In this document: positions 1 through 6,660 of the stretch, one piece after another
Position numbering within the stretch: the stretch's first letter is position 1
Layout: the number at the start of each line of letters is the position of its first letter
From: Candidatus Komeilibacteria bacterium RIFCSPLOWO2_02_FULL_48_11
Lineage (GTDB): Bacteria > Patescibacteriota > Patescibacteriia > UBA2169
Length of the DNA stretch: 8,928 bases
Direction: 5' to 3'
NCBI GenBank assembly: GCA_001818435.1
Contig: MHKO01000059.1
Location: forward strand, 49,078 to 58,005
Program-made: the position numbers and the translations under genes
The notes under the pieces: generated by a model
The model's database searches: none
What the model was told of the DNA's origin: nothing
The model's input: the letters and a program-made list of their open reading frames with translations, nothing else

Positions 1-276
1 ATCAGTGGTTCCGGGCAAGGACGTGGATTTGATGACAATAATCTTGTCTGATAAATCCTTAAAATTACCAAAAACATCATCTAAAACCGAGCGGTCAAAA
101 CCATTATTATAAGGCGTGGGCACGCAAACAAAAATGACGTCTTGCGCTAACACGTCAGCAATCGAATCTAAGGATTTAAACTTGTCATATAATTTTGCAC
201 CATCAAAAAAAGAGGCCATGGCTTGACCAACAACACCACCTCCGATAATGCCAATTTTATATTTACTGTTTGACAT
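1..276 (-). CDS. UDP-glucose/GDP-mannose dehydrogenase family protein, N-terminal part (3' end outside window)
   Basis: Ninety-two residues are visible, starting at ATG 276-274 and open to the window edge, so the C-terminal part is missing. Seen: a Rossmann NAD-binding start with the glycine motif G12-G-G14-V-V-G17, an acidic residue at D31 where the NAD ribose is normally held, the family motif VPTP at 52-55, and KSTSLPGTT at 83-91, which matches the usual S/T-x-x-PGTT strand end. Known of the family: these enzymes oxidise the C6 hydroxyl of a UDP-hexose or GDP-mannose to a uronic acid in two NAD-dependent steps, in the cytoplasm. The catalytic Cys region lies outside the window, so the substrate cannot be told and some relatives are non-canonical. 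The gene is divergent from the glycosyltransferase 49 bases away, which fits a surface-polysaccharide locus. No clear Shine-Dalgarno precedes the start. Confidence 0.85.
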   Translation of the reverse strand, partial: MSNSKYKIGIIGGGVVGQAMASFFDGAKLYDKFKSLDSIADVLAQDVIFVCVPTPYNNGFDRSVLDDVFGNFKDLSDKIIVIKSTSLPGTTD

Positions 277-325
277 GGCAAGGTAAAATAATCATAATTC
301 AGAGATAATCTAATATTACCAGAAA
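277..325. promoter_or_regulatory. Divergent intergenic spacer, probable back-to-back promoters
   Basis: This 49-base AT-rich gap separates two divergent starts, so it must hold the promoters of both genes unless one is read from farther away. On the plus strand TAATAT (311-316) is a possible -10 box that would put transcription start only a few bases before the ATG at 326. On the minus strand TATGAT (296-291) is a possible -10 box for the dehydrogenase gene. I see no good -35 box for either, and no Shine-Dalgarno before either ATG. The -10 assignments are weak because the region is AT-rich. Confidence 0.35.
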
Positions 326-1591
326 ATGAAAAAAATACTATACATAATAACCCAATCAGAATGGGGCGGCGCCCAGCGTTATGTTTTTGATTTAGCAATT
401 AATCTACAATCCAGCACCTTTTTAAACAAAAAAGGTGCTGGATGTCAAGTACGTATAGCCGCGGGAGGTAATGGCCCATTATTCACGCGCCTGGAGGCTC
501 AAAAATTAGCCACAACAAGGCTTAAACATCTAGTCAGAGCTATCAACCCCTACCATGATTTAATGGCCTATTTTGAGCTCAAAAAACTATTAGGCAACAT
601 AAAGCCCGATATTGTCCATCTTAATAGCAGTAAAGCCGGAATCTTGGGGTCATTAGCCGCTAAGAAAGCTGGCATACCAAAAATTATATACACAGCCCAT
701 GGCTTTGTTTTTAACGAACCGCTCCCTTTTTGGAAAAAATGGCTATACAAAAAAATCGAACTTTTCAGCTCGCGCCGGATTGATAAAATAATTACTGTCT
801 CTGACTTTGACCGCCAAACCGGCATCACGGCCGGCATTGACCCGAATAAATTAATTACTATTCACAATGGCATTGACGCAAACGCAATGAATTTTTTATC
901 AAGAGAGGAAGCGCGTTTGTCATTGCGAGCGAAACCCGCCTCCTTGGCGGGTGAAGCGAAGCCAGCCAGAGGCTGGCCACCCTTTGGGTGGCAATCTTAC
1001 AATCGCAATAAAGAGCGACTGCCGGACAGCCCTGTTCAACGCGATGATAAGCCTGCCCCGAGTATTTCCGAGGGGATTGCCGCGTCGCTCGCGAGTACGC
1101 TCGCTCCTCGCAATGACAAGGTCATCGGCACTATTGCTAATTTTTATCCGACTAAAGGCATTGACGTTTTAATTCAAGCTATGAAAAATATTGACGCCGC
1201 GCTTATCTTAATCGGCGATGGCCCGGAAGAGAAAAAGTTAAGAGTTAAAAGTTATGAGTTAAGAGAAAAAATATTTTTTACAGGGCCCATCAAGAACGCC
1301 AGCCAATATCTCAAAGCCTTTGACCTCTTTGTTCTCCCCTCGCGCAAAGAAGGCCTGTCGTACACTCTCTTGGAAGCCGCAATGGCTGGAGTGCCCATTG
1401 TCGCCACGAAAGTCGGGGGCACGCCGGAAATTATTCAAGATAACAGCAACGGCTATCTCTGCGCGCCGAATGACGCTAATGATTTGGCGGATAAAATTAA
1501 AAAAGCTTTGGCTCTGCCGCTCCAACCAAAAATATCCGGCTTTGATTTGCCGGCTATGGCCGCGAAAACCAAAGCCATATACGAATCCTAA
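326..1591 (+). CDS. Glycosyltransferase family 4 (GT-B fold) with in-frame repeat insertions
   Basis: A 421-residue retaining-type glycosyltransferase that would move a sugar from a nucleotide-sugar donor onto a growing lipid-linked surface glycan at the cytoplasmic membrane face. Seen: the N-terminal acceptor domain opens with GGAQRYVFDLA (14-24) and has HLNSSKAGILGSLAAKKAG (98-116) and TAHGF (123-127). VSDFDR (158-163) and IHNGID (179-184) end that domain. The C-terminal donor domain starts at VIGTIANFYPTKG (266-278) and holds the E-x7-E pair E342/E350 in EGLSYTLLE, followed by AGVPIVAT and GGTPEII. Residues 198-265 lie between the two domains and are encoded by a repetitive element; they look unlike any GT4 linker. 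Two further repeats fall at about residues 29-39 and 304-313. The frame stays open and the catalytic motifs are intact, so the protein may well work. The stop overlaps the stop of the convergent gene by 4 bases. The exact donor and acceptor are unknown. Confidence 0.92.
   Translation: MKKILYIITQSEWGGAQRYVFDLAINLQSSTFLNKKGAGCQVRIAAGGNGPLFTRLEAQKLATTRLKHLVRAINPYHDLMAYFELKKLLGNIKPDIVHLNSSKAGILGSLAAKKAGIPKIIYTAHGFVFNEPLPFWKKWLYKKIELFSSRRIDKIITVSDFDRQTGITAGIDPNKLITIHNGIDANAMNFLSREEARLSLRAKPASLAGEAKPARGWPPFGWQSYNRNKERLPDSPVQRDDKPAPSISEGIAASLASTLAPRNDKVIGTIANFYPTKGIDVLIQAMKNIDAALILIGDGPEEKKLRVKSYELREKIFFTGPIKNASQYLKAFDLFVLPSRKEGLSYTLLEAAMAGVPIVATKVGGTPEIIQDNSNGYLCAPNDANDLADKIKKALALPLQPKISGFDLPAMAAKTKAIYES
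410..442. repeat. Perfect 14-bp inverted repeat with 5-base loop inside the glycosyltransferase gene
   Basis: The arms 410-423 (TCCAGCACCTTTTT) and 429-442 are exact reverse complements around the loop AAACA. The hairpin is translated as about residues 29-39 (SSTFLNKKGAG), between DLAINLQ and RIAAGGNGPLF. Related GT4 proteins usually pass between these two conserved parts with a shorter link, so the palindrome looks like a small in-frame insertion. Neither strand has a T-run after the stem, so it is not a standard terminator. Confidence 0.85.
917..1119. mobile_element. MITE-like palindromic element with 13-bp terminal inverted repeats, inserted in frame
   Basis: The ends are exact inverted repeats: TTGTCATTGCGAG at 917-929 and CTCGCAATGACAA at 1107-1119. 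Inner copies of GCAATC (991-996) and GATTGC (1075-1080) extend the symmetry. The 203 bases are about 59% GC by hand count, against under 45% in the neighbouring parts of the gene. They encode residues 198-265 of the glycosyltransferase, rich in Pro, Ala, Arg and Ser, exactly between the two GT-B domains. There is no transposase, so any movement would need help from elsewhere. I see no clear target-site duplication. The end sequence resembles a CATTGCGAGCGAAGCGAAGCAATC-type repeat that I recall as widespread in bacterial genomes; this is memory, not a search. A comparable known case is the Rickettsia palindromic element, which also inserts inside protein genes in frame. Confidence 0.75.
934..992. 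repeat. Three small hairpins nested in the left arm of the palindromic element
   Basis: Three consecutive 7-bp perfect stems are seen: ACCCGCC/GGCGGGT (934-940 with 946-952, 5-base loop), GCCAGCC/GGCTGGC (961-967 with 971-977, 3-base loop) and GCCACCC/GGGTGGC (976-982 with 986-992, 3-base loop, sharing two bases with the previous stem). The sequence left after removing them, GCGAGCGAA then GAAGCGAAG then CAATC, lines up better with the complement of the right arm. This suggests that small palindromes entered an older, simpler element. All three are translated (about residues 203-223). Confidence 0.7.
1237..1264 (+). repeat. Four-copy heptanucleotide tandem repeat (GTTAWRA)
   Basis: Four 7-base units lie in tandem: GTTAAGA at 1237-1243 and again at 1258-1264, with GTTAAAA (1244-1250) and GTTATGA (1251-1257) between. 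Seven is not a multiple of three, so the units are read in different frames, giving LRVKSYELRE-like residues about 304-313, just before the conserved IFFTGPI strand. Four units plus flanks keep the frame open. It could have arisen by slippage in a naturally Lys/Glu-rich helix. Confidence 0.7.
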
Positions 1592-3858
1592 ACACCCAGC
1601 TTTTCCAGCAGTTGCTCGATATTGCCGGCGCGGATCTGCCCGATAATATAATCGACTTCCGATTTTAAGCTGTTGTCCAGCTCCGCCGCCTGTTCGGCGT
1701 ATTTTATGGCGTCATCCGGCTTATTCAGGCGCAACGAAACAATTGATAAATTGATAAAAGCCTTGGTGCTGGCCGGTTTGGCCGTTAGCAACAACCGGTA
1801 AATCTCGGCGGCCTTGGCAACTTGATTGCCTTTAATAAATTTGTTGCCTAACTCCAAGGCCGCGTCCTCAGTATTGGCTGAAAGGCCCCGCTTTAACGAT
1901 TCCTGAAAATAAGAAAAAGACTTATCAAGCTGGTTGTCGGCGGCGTAAGAGCGGACTAAATAAACATAGGTCTCAACATAATCAGGATTCAGACTCAAAG
2001 ATTTTTCCGCGGCCGCGGCCGCTTTTTTGCCGTCCCCAAAAATAACATAAGTCTCGGCCAGTAAATTATAATATTGCGGACGATCCGGGCTCAGAGCAAT
2101 CGCGCCGTCAACATAAGCCACGGCAAAATCTTTATCCGCGCCATCGCCATAAACCAAAAAATGAGAACAATAGAGAGTTGAGAGCTTTAAGAAAATTATG
2201 GGATTGTATTTATTTTTATTCAGCTCCTCCTCGAGGACTATTTTGATAAAAGCGAAATTATCATCAAAAAGCCGCTGGCCTTCCGGGGTGGGAACTTTTT
2301 TATAATCATTGGCTGTCTTCACCAGCCAATCAACATAAGAGTCCGCCAAACCGAGGCGAGGAATCGATTTGACGGCCAAGGCCTCGCGGAAGTGCTGGAC
2401 AGCTTCCTTATTGTCCCGGGCCAGCAGGCCGTCAATAACGCTCAAACTGGCGCGCGCAATCCGAATGTTTAAAACCAGACCGAACCAAACAACAATTAAT
2501 CCCATAATCAAGGCCGCCGGCAGACGGAGTGAACCGGGCTTGGTTGCCGCGGTTGATGAATCAAATAATGGATTTTTATGATAGGTAAATTCTATCAAAC
2601 CGAGAAAAACAAAAAACAACAGCAAAGAATTAATGTCATCAAAAACAAAAAAGATATGCGCAAAATAAGCCGCGGCCAGGCTGTTGAATAATATCAGCTC
2701 GCCTCGTGTCAGACGGCCGGATTTATAACCCTGCCATAAATAATAATACAAACAGACAATTAGAGTCAGAAAAGCCAAAGCGCCCATCAAGCCGGTGGCG
2801 GCCAAAATATCCAAAAAACTATTGTGCGCCCGGTCAAAATACGGCTCGCTCGAGGCCAGGCTGTAATAAATCGGGTCAAAATACTTATTAAATACCGCGC
2901 CGTAATTTTCCAAGCCAACACCCAATATTGGATTATCTTTAAACCCCCGCCAAGCGGCGCGCCAGCTGATTAACCGGGTTTTAACCGTGCCGTCATTCAA
3001 ATTAATGGAAGCCAAGCGCCCGACTAGGGGCAAATTCCGGACAACGTGATTGCCGCGGAATGAAAAAAATAAACCAGCCGCAATCAACAAAAACAATAAC
3101 AGAACTAAAGACATCCGCCGGACTAAACGCTTTTGAGAAACAAAGAGCGCTAGAATTAAAGCCATAGCCAGGCCGGCCAAAAAACCCAGATACGCGCCGC
3201 GAATACCGGTTAAAGTAAAAGCGAAAAACTGAATAATAATCAAAACAGCATATAAATACCTCTGCCATTTTAAATTGCTTTTTAGGATCAGATATACGGC
3301 CAAGCCCAGGCCGAACATCAGGGTCATGGCCGTATAAGCCGGGTTGCCCAGGGTGCTCAAAATACGGCCTGGCCCGGCTTGGAACAAGGTAATGTGAAAA
3401 ACATCCGGATAATATTGGATAATACCATAGACAGCCACAATCAAAGTGCTGGCCAGCAAACAATTAAGATAAATTTTCCACGCTTGGGAATCAAAAAAGA
3501 TTCGTAATAATACATAGAACAAATACAAATGAAAAATAGTGTAGACTCCCCAAGATCTTTCAATGTCCCCGAACAAGCTGTTGTTAAAAGACAGGCCAAA
3601 AACGCCGGTAATAAAATCAGCCGCGATAATCAGTCCTAGAGCCAGAATAAAATAATTATGATGCCAGCGTTGCGATGCGGATAATCGCAATTGGCCCTGA
3701 CTCCACAACCAGATAAAAATCAACGCAGCGGCCTCAACCAGCAGGCGAAATAAAATGGTGCGCGGCACCACGTAAGGAAAGTAAAAACTGCCCGCGTATA
3801 AAAGCGGGGTCAAAGCCGTTAAATACAGCAAAAATCTAGCGGCCCTGATTCTTAACAT
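1588..3858 (-). CDS. WaaL/O-antigen-ligase-like (Wzy_C) membrane protein with C-terminal TPR domain, paralogue B
   Basis: A 756-residue protein. About 13 hydrophobic segments fill residues 8-466, with a long hydrophilic loop at about 268-353 between segments 9 and 10, as in WaaL-type ligases. Seen motifs: FGDIERSWG (96-104), LGNPAYTA (170-177), GIRGAYLG (218-225), TRLISW (294-299), GVGLENY (313-319) and HN (345-346). R220, R295 and H345 sit where this superfamily keeps its conserved positive residues. Residues about 475-756 form TPR-like helix pairs, the clearest at 593-626, 664-696 and 698-730. Family members move a lipid-linked glycan onto an acceptor outside the membrane (lipid A core, or protein in O-oligosaccharyltransferases), or polymerise it; which applies here cannot be told. 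The ATG at 3858 lies 23 bases inside the upstream gene, and it is chosen because the first membrane segment follows at once and the next Met is residue 178. Clearly paralogous to 4445-6643. Confidence 0.88.
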   Translation of the reverse strand: MLRIRAARFLLYLTALTPLLYAGSFYFPYVVPRTILFRLLVEAAALIFIWLWSQGQLRLSASQRWHHNYFILALGLIIAADFITGVFGLSFNNSLFGDIERSWGVYTIFHLYLFYVLLRIFFDSQAWKIYLNCLLASTLIVAVYGIIQYYPDVFHITLFQAGPGRILSTLGNPAYTAMTLMFGLGLAVYLILKSNLKWQRYLYAVLIIIQFFAFTLTGIRGAYLGFLAGLAMALILALFVSQKRLVRRMSLVLLLFLLIAAGLFFSFRGNHVVRNLPLVGRLASINLNDGTVKTRLISWRAAWRGFKDNPILGVGLENYGAVFNKYFDPIYYSLASSEPYFDRAHNSFLDILAATGLMGALAFLTLIVCLYYYLWQGYKSGRLTRGELILFNSLAAAYFAHIFFVFDDINSLLLFFVFLGLIEFTYHKNPLFDSSTAATKPGSLRLPAALIMGLIVVWFGLVLNIRIARASLSVIDGLLARDNKEAVQHFREALAVKSIPRLGLADSYVDWLVKTANDYKKVPTPEGQRLFDDNFAFIKIVLEEELNKNKYNPIIFLKLSTLYCSHFLVYGDGADKDFAVAYVDGAIALSPDRPQYYNLLAETYVIFGDGKKAAAAAEKSLSLNPDYVETYVYLVRSYAADNQLDKSFSYFQESLKRGLSANTEDAALELGNKFIKGNQVAKAAEIYRLLLTAKPASTKAFINLSIVSLRLNKPDDAIKYAEQAAELDNSLKSEVDYIIGQIRAGNIEQLLEKLGV

Positions 3859-4426
3859 ATTCGTCTTTTTTAGCTTTTAAATCAGCCGCGTAAGGCGTGC
3901 GGGCAATACCTTGGTCATAAATGCCAATTATCGTTTCCGGCGCGCTGCGCAAATAATCTTTATGCAGATTGGCCAAGCGGATATAGGCCTCGGCATCCCC
4001 TGGGGCGACCCGGATGGCTTCTTCAAAAAAACCGCGCGCCAATTCATAATCGCCCGTATAAATAGCCATGTTGCCGGCATTATTAAGAAAAAGCGTATTA
4101 TTTCGCTTAGTGAATGTCAATCCGTCCTGATAGACTTTCAGAGCCGCGCGATAATGCTCTTTATTGCTAGTCCTATCAGCCAAGCTTTTCCAGGCCAGGC
4201 CTAATTCCAGATAATGCTTTGTTTCCTCGCCCTTGGCTGGTTTGGTTTTCAAAAGCCGGACAATGTCGTCGGTAAATTCAGCCAAAGCCGGCTGTTCTTT
4301 TTTAAACGCGTCCAAAGACTGGCTAGCTGAATTTTGTTGGCGGCTATAGATAAAAATACCAGCCCCGATGATCAGGACAATAATCAGGAAGATAAACCAA
4401 TATTTTTTGAGGATGTTTTTTGCCAT
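3836..4426 (-). CDS. Small membrane-anchored TPR protein
   Basis: A 196-residue protein. Seen: a short basic start (MAKNILKK), one membrane segment at about 9-27, a polar linker, then TPR-like helix pairs at about 71-104, 112-145 and 146-179. The clearest stretch is NNAGNMAIYTGDYELARGFF (115-134) followed by EEAIRVAPGD. The basic residues before the membrane segment predict that the TPR part lies outside the cell membrane. There is no cleavage site typical of secreted proteins and no lipobox Cys. It starts 18 bases after the stop of the upstream ligase-like gene and its stop lies inside the start of the next one, so translation is probably coupled. Its position between two WaaL-like/TPR paralogues suggests an accessory scaffold that docks with them or with their acceptor. 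That role is inferred; no enzymatic motif is visible. Confidence 0.85.
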   Translation of the reverse strand: MAKNILKKYWFIFLIIVLIIGAGIFIYSRQQNSASQSLDAFKKEQPALAEFTDDIVRLLKTKPAKGEETKHYLELGLAWKSLADRTSNKEHYRAALKVYQDGLTFTKRNNTLFLNNAGNMAIYTGDYELARGFFEEAIRVAPGDAEAYIRLANLHKDYLRSAPETIIGIYDQGIARTPYAADLKAKKDEYVKNQGR

Positions 4427-4444
4427 AGATCAATCGCTTGTTAA

Positions 4445-6643
4445 TTATTCCGTTAATTGATGATCTTTTTTGAATTGTTCGGCTTCGGCTTGCAAAGCCG
4501 GATTAATGTCAACCGCTTTTTTGATGAATTTCAAAGCTTTCGGCTTATCGCCCAGCTCGGCGTAAGTGGCGGCCAGATTCGCGTAAAAGCCATAATTATC
4601 CGGCTCTTGCGCAATTAACATTTCATAAAGCATTGGAATTTTTTCGTATTGTTTGGCCTGGGCGTAGACATCAATCAAATACTGGATATTGCTCTTAAAA
4701 GCCAAGCCAAAATTTTTGCCTTTTTCCAATTCTTCCAATCCTCTTTTTGTCTGGCCGGCGCGCATTAAGTTAAGTCCTAAAAACCAATGCGGCTGTTCAT
4801 AAACAGGGTTCTGGGCCACTAATTCTTCCATGACTTTAATTGACTCGTCAATCTTGCCTTCTATAAAATAAGTTTTGGCCAGCAAGAGCGGCACGGTCTG
4901 GCGGTTTTTATTTATATCCCAAGCTTCAACCAGTAATTTTTCGGCTTGGGGAAAATAACCGGCATCCACGAACTCGCCCATAAAAGCGTAAAGCTGGCTC
5001 AGCCAAAACTTGTATAAATATGTATCCGGTTTTTGGGCAAGATATTTAAGCCAGACTGCCTCGATCTGCGGGCCAACCGCGATTAGCGCCTGCTTGTCTA
5101 ATTTACGATAGCCGTCAAGTATGGCCATGTCTTTGGTTAAAAAGAAAGCCTGCTCCCATTGGAAAGGAACTGATTGAGCAATCGCTTTAGTAGCGTACTG
5201 CTGCCATAAATAAACCGATTGGATTAAAGACGCGTCCCGGGCATAGCTGGTATAATAGGTGCTCTTGAGCATCAAGATATTATAATAAACCGAAGTCGCG
5301 GCTAAAACACCCAAAACCACCAGACCGATTTCCCTGCCCAAGCGGGCGCGATTTATAGTGGATGATTCAGGGCCATATCTCAACCAGGCAATCAATCCTA
5401 AGAATAAAAACCACAATTGCCAGGAATTCGAAGTTTCAAACGAAAACATTAATTGGCTGACGTAAGCCGCCAAACCGGCCAGCAGAAAAATTAAAGCCAA
5501 TTGTTTGCTTTTATCTTGTTCGCGTTTCCAGGCCTGGTAAAGACAAGCCAAAGCCGCGATAATAATGGCTAAATACGACGCCAGGCCGATGGCGCCGCGC
5601 GAAGACAAAATTTCCAAAGCGTAATTATGCGGCTGATCCCAAACCGTTTCAGCAAAAGAAAATTCCAAAAAACCAGGATTATAATGATGGTCAAAAGTAT
5701 CTTGATAGCTTTCCGGACCAGCGCCCAGCCAAGGATGTTCTTTCCAACCATCAATGGCTATTTGCCAGGCCATCAACCTGGTTTGGGCCGTGCCCTCGCG
5801 CGGGTTGACGGCAAAAACAAAATGCAGCCGCGCTGGCACGGCCTGGCGCACGCTGGGAATAGTATAACCAGCTGTCAAAAATCCAGCCGCAACCAAGCCA
5901 AAAATAATGGCGCCTAATTTTATTCGCTTGTTTGCCTGGGTCCAAATAAATGAAACTAAAAACACCGCTACGCCGGCGACTAAGCCAACCAATGGCCCCC
6001 GCGTCTGCGTGCCAAGAAGGGTAATAAGCGTTGCTATTGCCGCTACCAGCCACAGCCAGCGCCAAGTTTTGTCTTTAAAATAAAAATAAGCAAATAACGA
6101 TAAAAAAATCGGCAGTTGCAGATAATTGCCAAAAAATATCGGGTTGCCGATTAAACCGTTTAAACGCGCGCCGCGAGGAACAAAATTACCAAGCCAAGGC
6201 AAAACCGAACCAAGCCAAGCAATTAAAGAAGACAGCACCCCAACCGCGCCCACTATTATCATGGCTTTATGCCAGTCTTTTTGGCTTGTAAAAAATTGCC
6301 GCGCTAAAAAATAAAAAATAACAAAATGGATTAAAGTAAAAACGCCTTGCACCCGCGACTGGTCGCCCCAAAAACTTCGGTTCCACTCCACTCCCAGAAT
6401 TGACGACACCAGCGACAGCCCGACAAATAACAGCAAAAACCAATCCAATAAACGCAATTTTACATACTGTTTTTGCCGCAGAATCAAACAATAATAAGCG
6501 CCAACCAGCAGGCAGGCGATGATAATCTGGAAGAAGACTGTTTTGCCAAAATGCGATGGATAAATAGTCCATTTGTTATATATCAAGGGCAATAACAGGG
6601 TCGCAATTAAAACAAATTTGATAATTTTTGGCAATTTAGTCAT
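4445..6643 (-). CDS. WaaL/O-antigen-ligase-like (Wzy_C) membrane protein with C-terminal TPR domain, paralogue A
   Basis: A 732-residue protein, first gene of the three-gene operon. About 13 hydrophobic segments cover residues 8-457, with the large loop at about 261-350. Seen motifs: FWGDQSRVQGVF (91-102), IGNPIFFGN (165-173), GTQTRGPLVG (211-220), TRLMAW (288-293), GAGPESY (307-313) and PHN (338-340). R215, R289 and H339 match the positions of R220, R295 and H345 in paralogue B. Four clear TPR units lie at about 583-614, 616-646, 651-682 and 684-716, the last ending in AVDINPA. Like WaaL and the related O-oligosaccharyltransferases, it would join an undecaprenyl-linked glycan to an acceptor outside the membrane, or act as a polymerase. 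The TPR tail is more regular than in paralogue B. The ATG at 6643 directly follows a promoter-like sequence with almost no room for a leader or Shine-Dalgarno. Confidence 0.88.
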   Translation of the reverse strand: MTKLPKIIKFVLIATLLLPLIYNKWTIYPSHFGKTVFFQIIIACLLVGAYYCLILRQKQYVKLRLLDWFLLLFVGLSLVSSILGVEWNRSFWGDQSRVQGVFTLIHFVIFYFLARQFFTSQKDWHKAMIIVGAVGVLSSLIAWLGSVLPWLGNFVPRGARLNGLIGNPIFFGNYLQLPIFLSLFAYFYFKDKTWRWLWLVAAIATLITLLGTQTRGPLVGLVAGVAVFLVSFIWTQANKRIKLGAIIFGLVAAGFLTAGYTIPSVRQAVPARLHFVFAVNPREGTAQTRLMAWQIAIDGWKEHPWLGAGPESYQDTFDHHYNPGFLEFSFAETVWDQPHNYALEILSSRGAIGLASYLAIIIAALACLYQAWKREQDKSKQLALIFLLAGLAAYVSQLMFSFETSNSWQLWFLFLGLIAWLRYGPESSTINRARLGREIGLVVLGVLAATSVYYNILMLKSTYYTSYARDASLIQSVYLWQQYATKAIAQSVPFQWEQAFFLTKDMAILDGYRKLDKQALIAVGPQIEAVWLKYLAQKPDTYLYKFWLSQLYAFMGEFVDAGYFPQAEKLLVEAWDINKNRQTVPLLLAKTYFIEGKIDESIKVMEELVAQNPVYEQPHWFLGLNLMRAGQTKRGLEELEKGKNFGLAFKSNIQYLIDVYAQAKQYEKIPMLYEMLIAQEPDNYGFYANLAATYAELGDKPKALKFIKKAVDINPALQAEAEQFKKDHQLTE

Positions 6644-6649
6644 AAAAGT

Positions 6650-6658
6650 ATTTTAGCA
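6650..6658 (-). promoter_or_regulatory. Extended -10 promoter element of the ligase/TPR operon, possibly giving a leaderless transcript
   Basis: On the minus strand TGCTAAAAT (6658-6650) matches the extended -10 pattern TGn-TATAAT with one mismatch. Only six bases separate it from the ATG at 6643, so transcription would begin at or very near the A of the start codon. The -35 position (about 6678-6673, TGGAGG) is poor and overlaps the terminator stem, which fits a promoter that relies on the extended -10. Confidence 0.5.
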
Positions 6659-6660
6659 TA

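Noticed and set aside
168..398. Minus-strand open frame of 76 residues across the divergent gap
   Set aside because: It overlaps the dehydrogenase and glycosyltransferase genes in other frames and has no recognisable domain.
410..442. Hairpin as a rho-independent terminator
   Set aside because: The sequence after the stem is not T-rich on either strand and the hairpin is inside a coding frame.
951..1172. Plus-strand open frame of 73 residues inside the glycosyltransferase
   Set aside because: It is a second frame through the GC-rich palindromic element, not an independent gene.
2007..2022. Palindromic GCGGCCGC run in the ligase-like gene
   Set aside because: It encodes a simple Ala run in a TPR helix and is explained by codon use; no arms extend beyond it.
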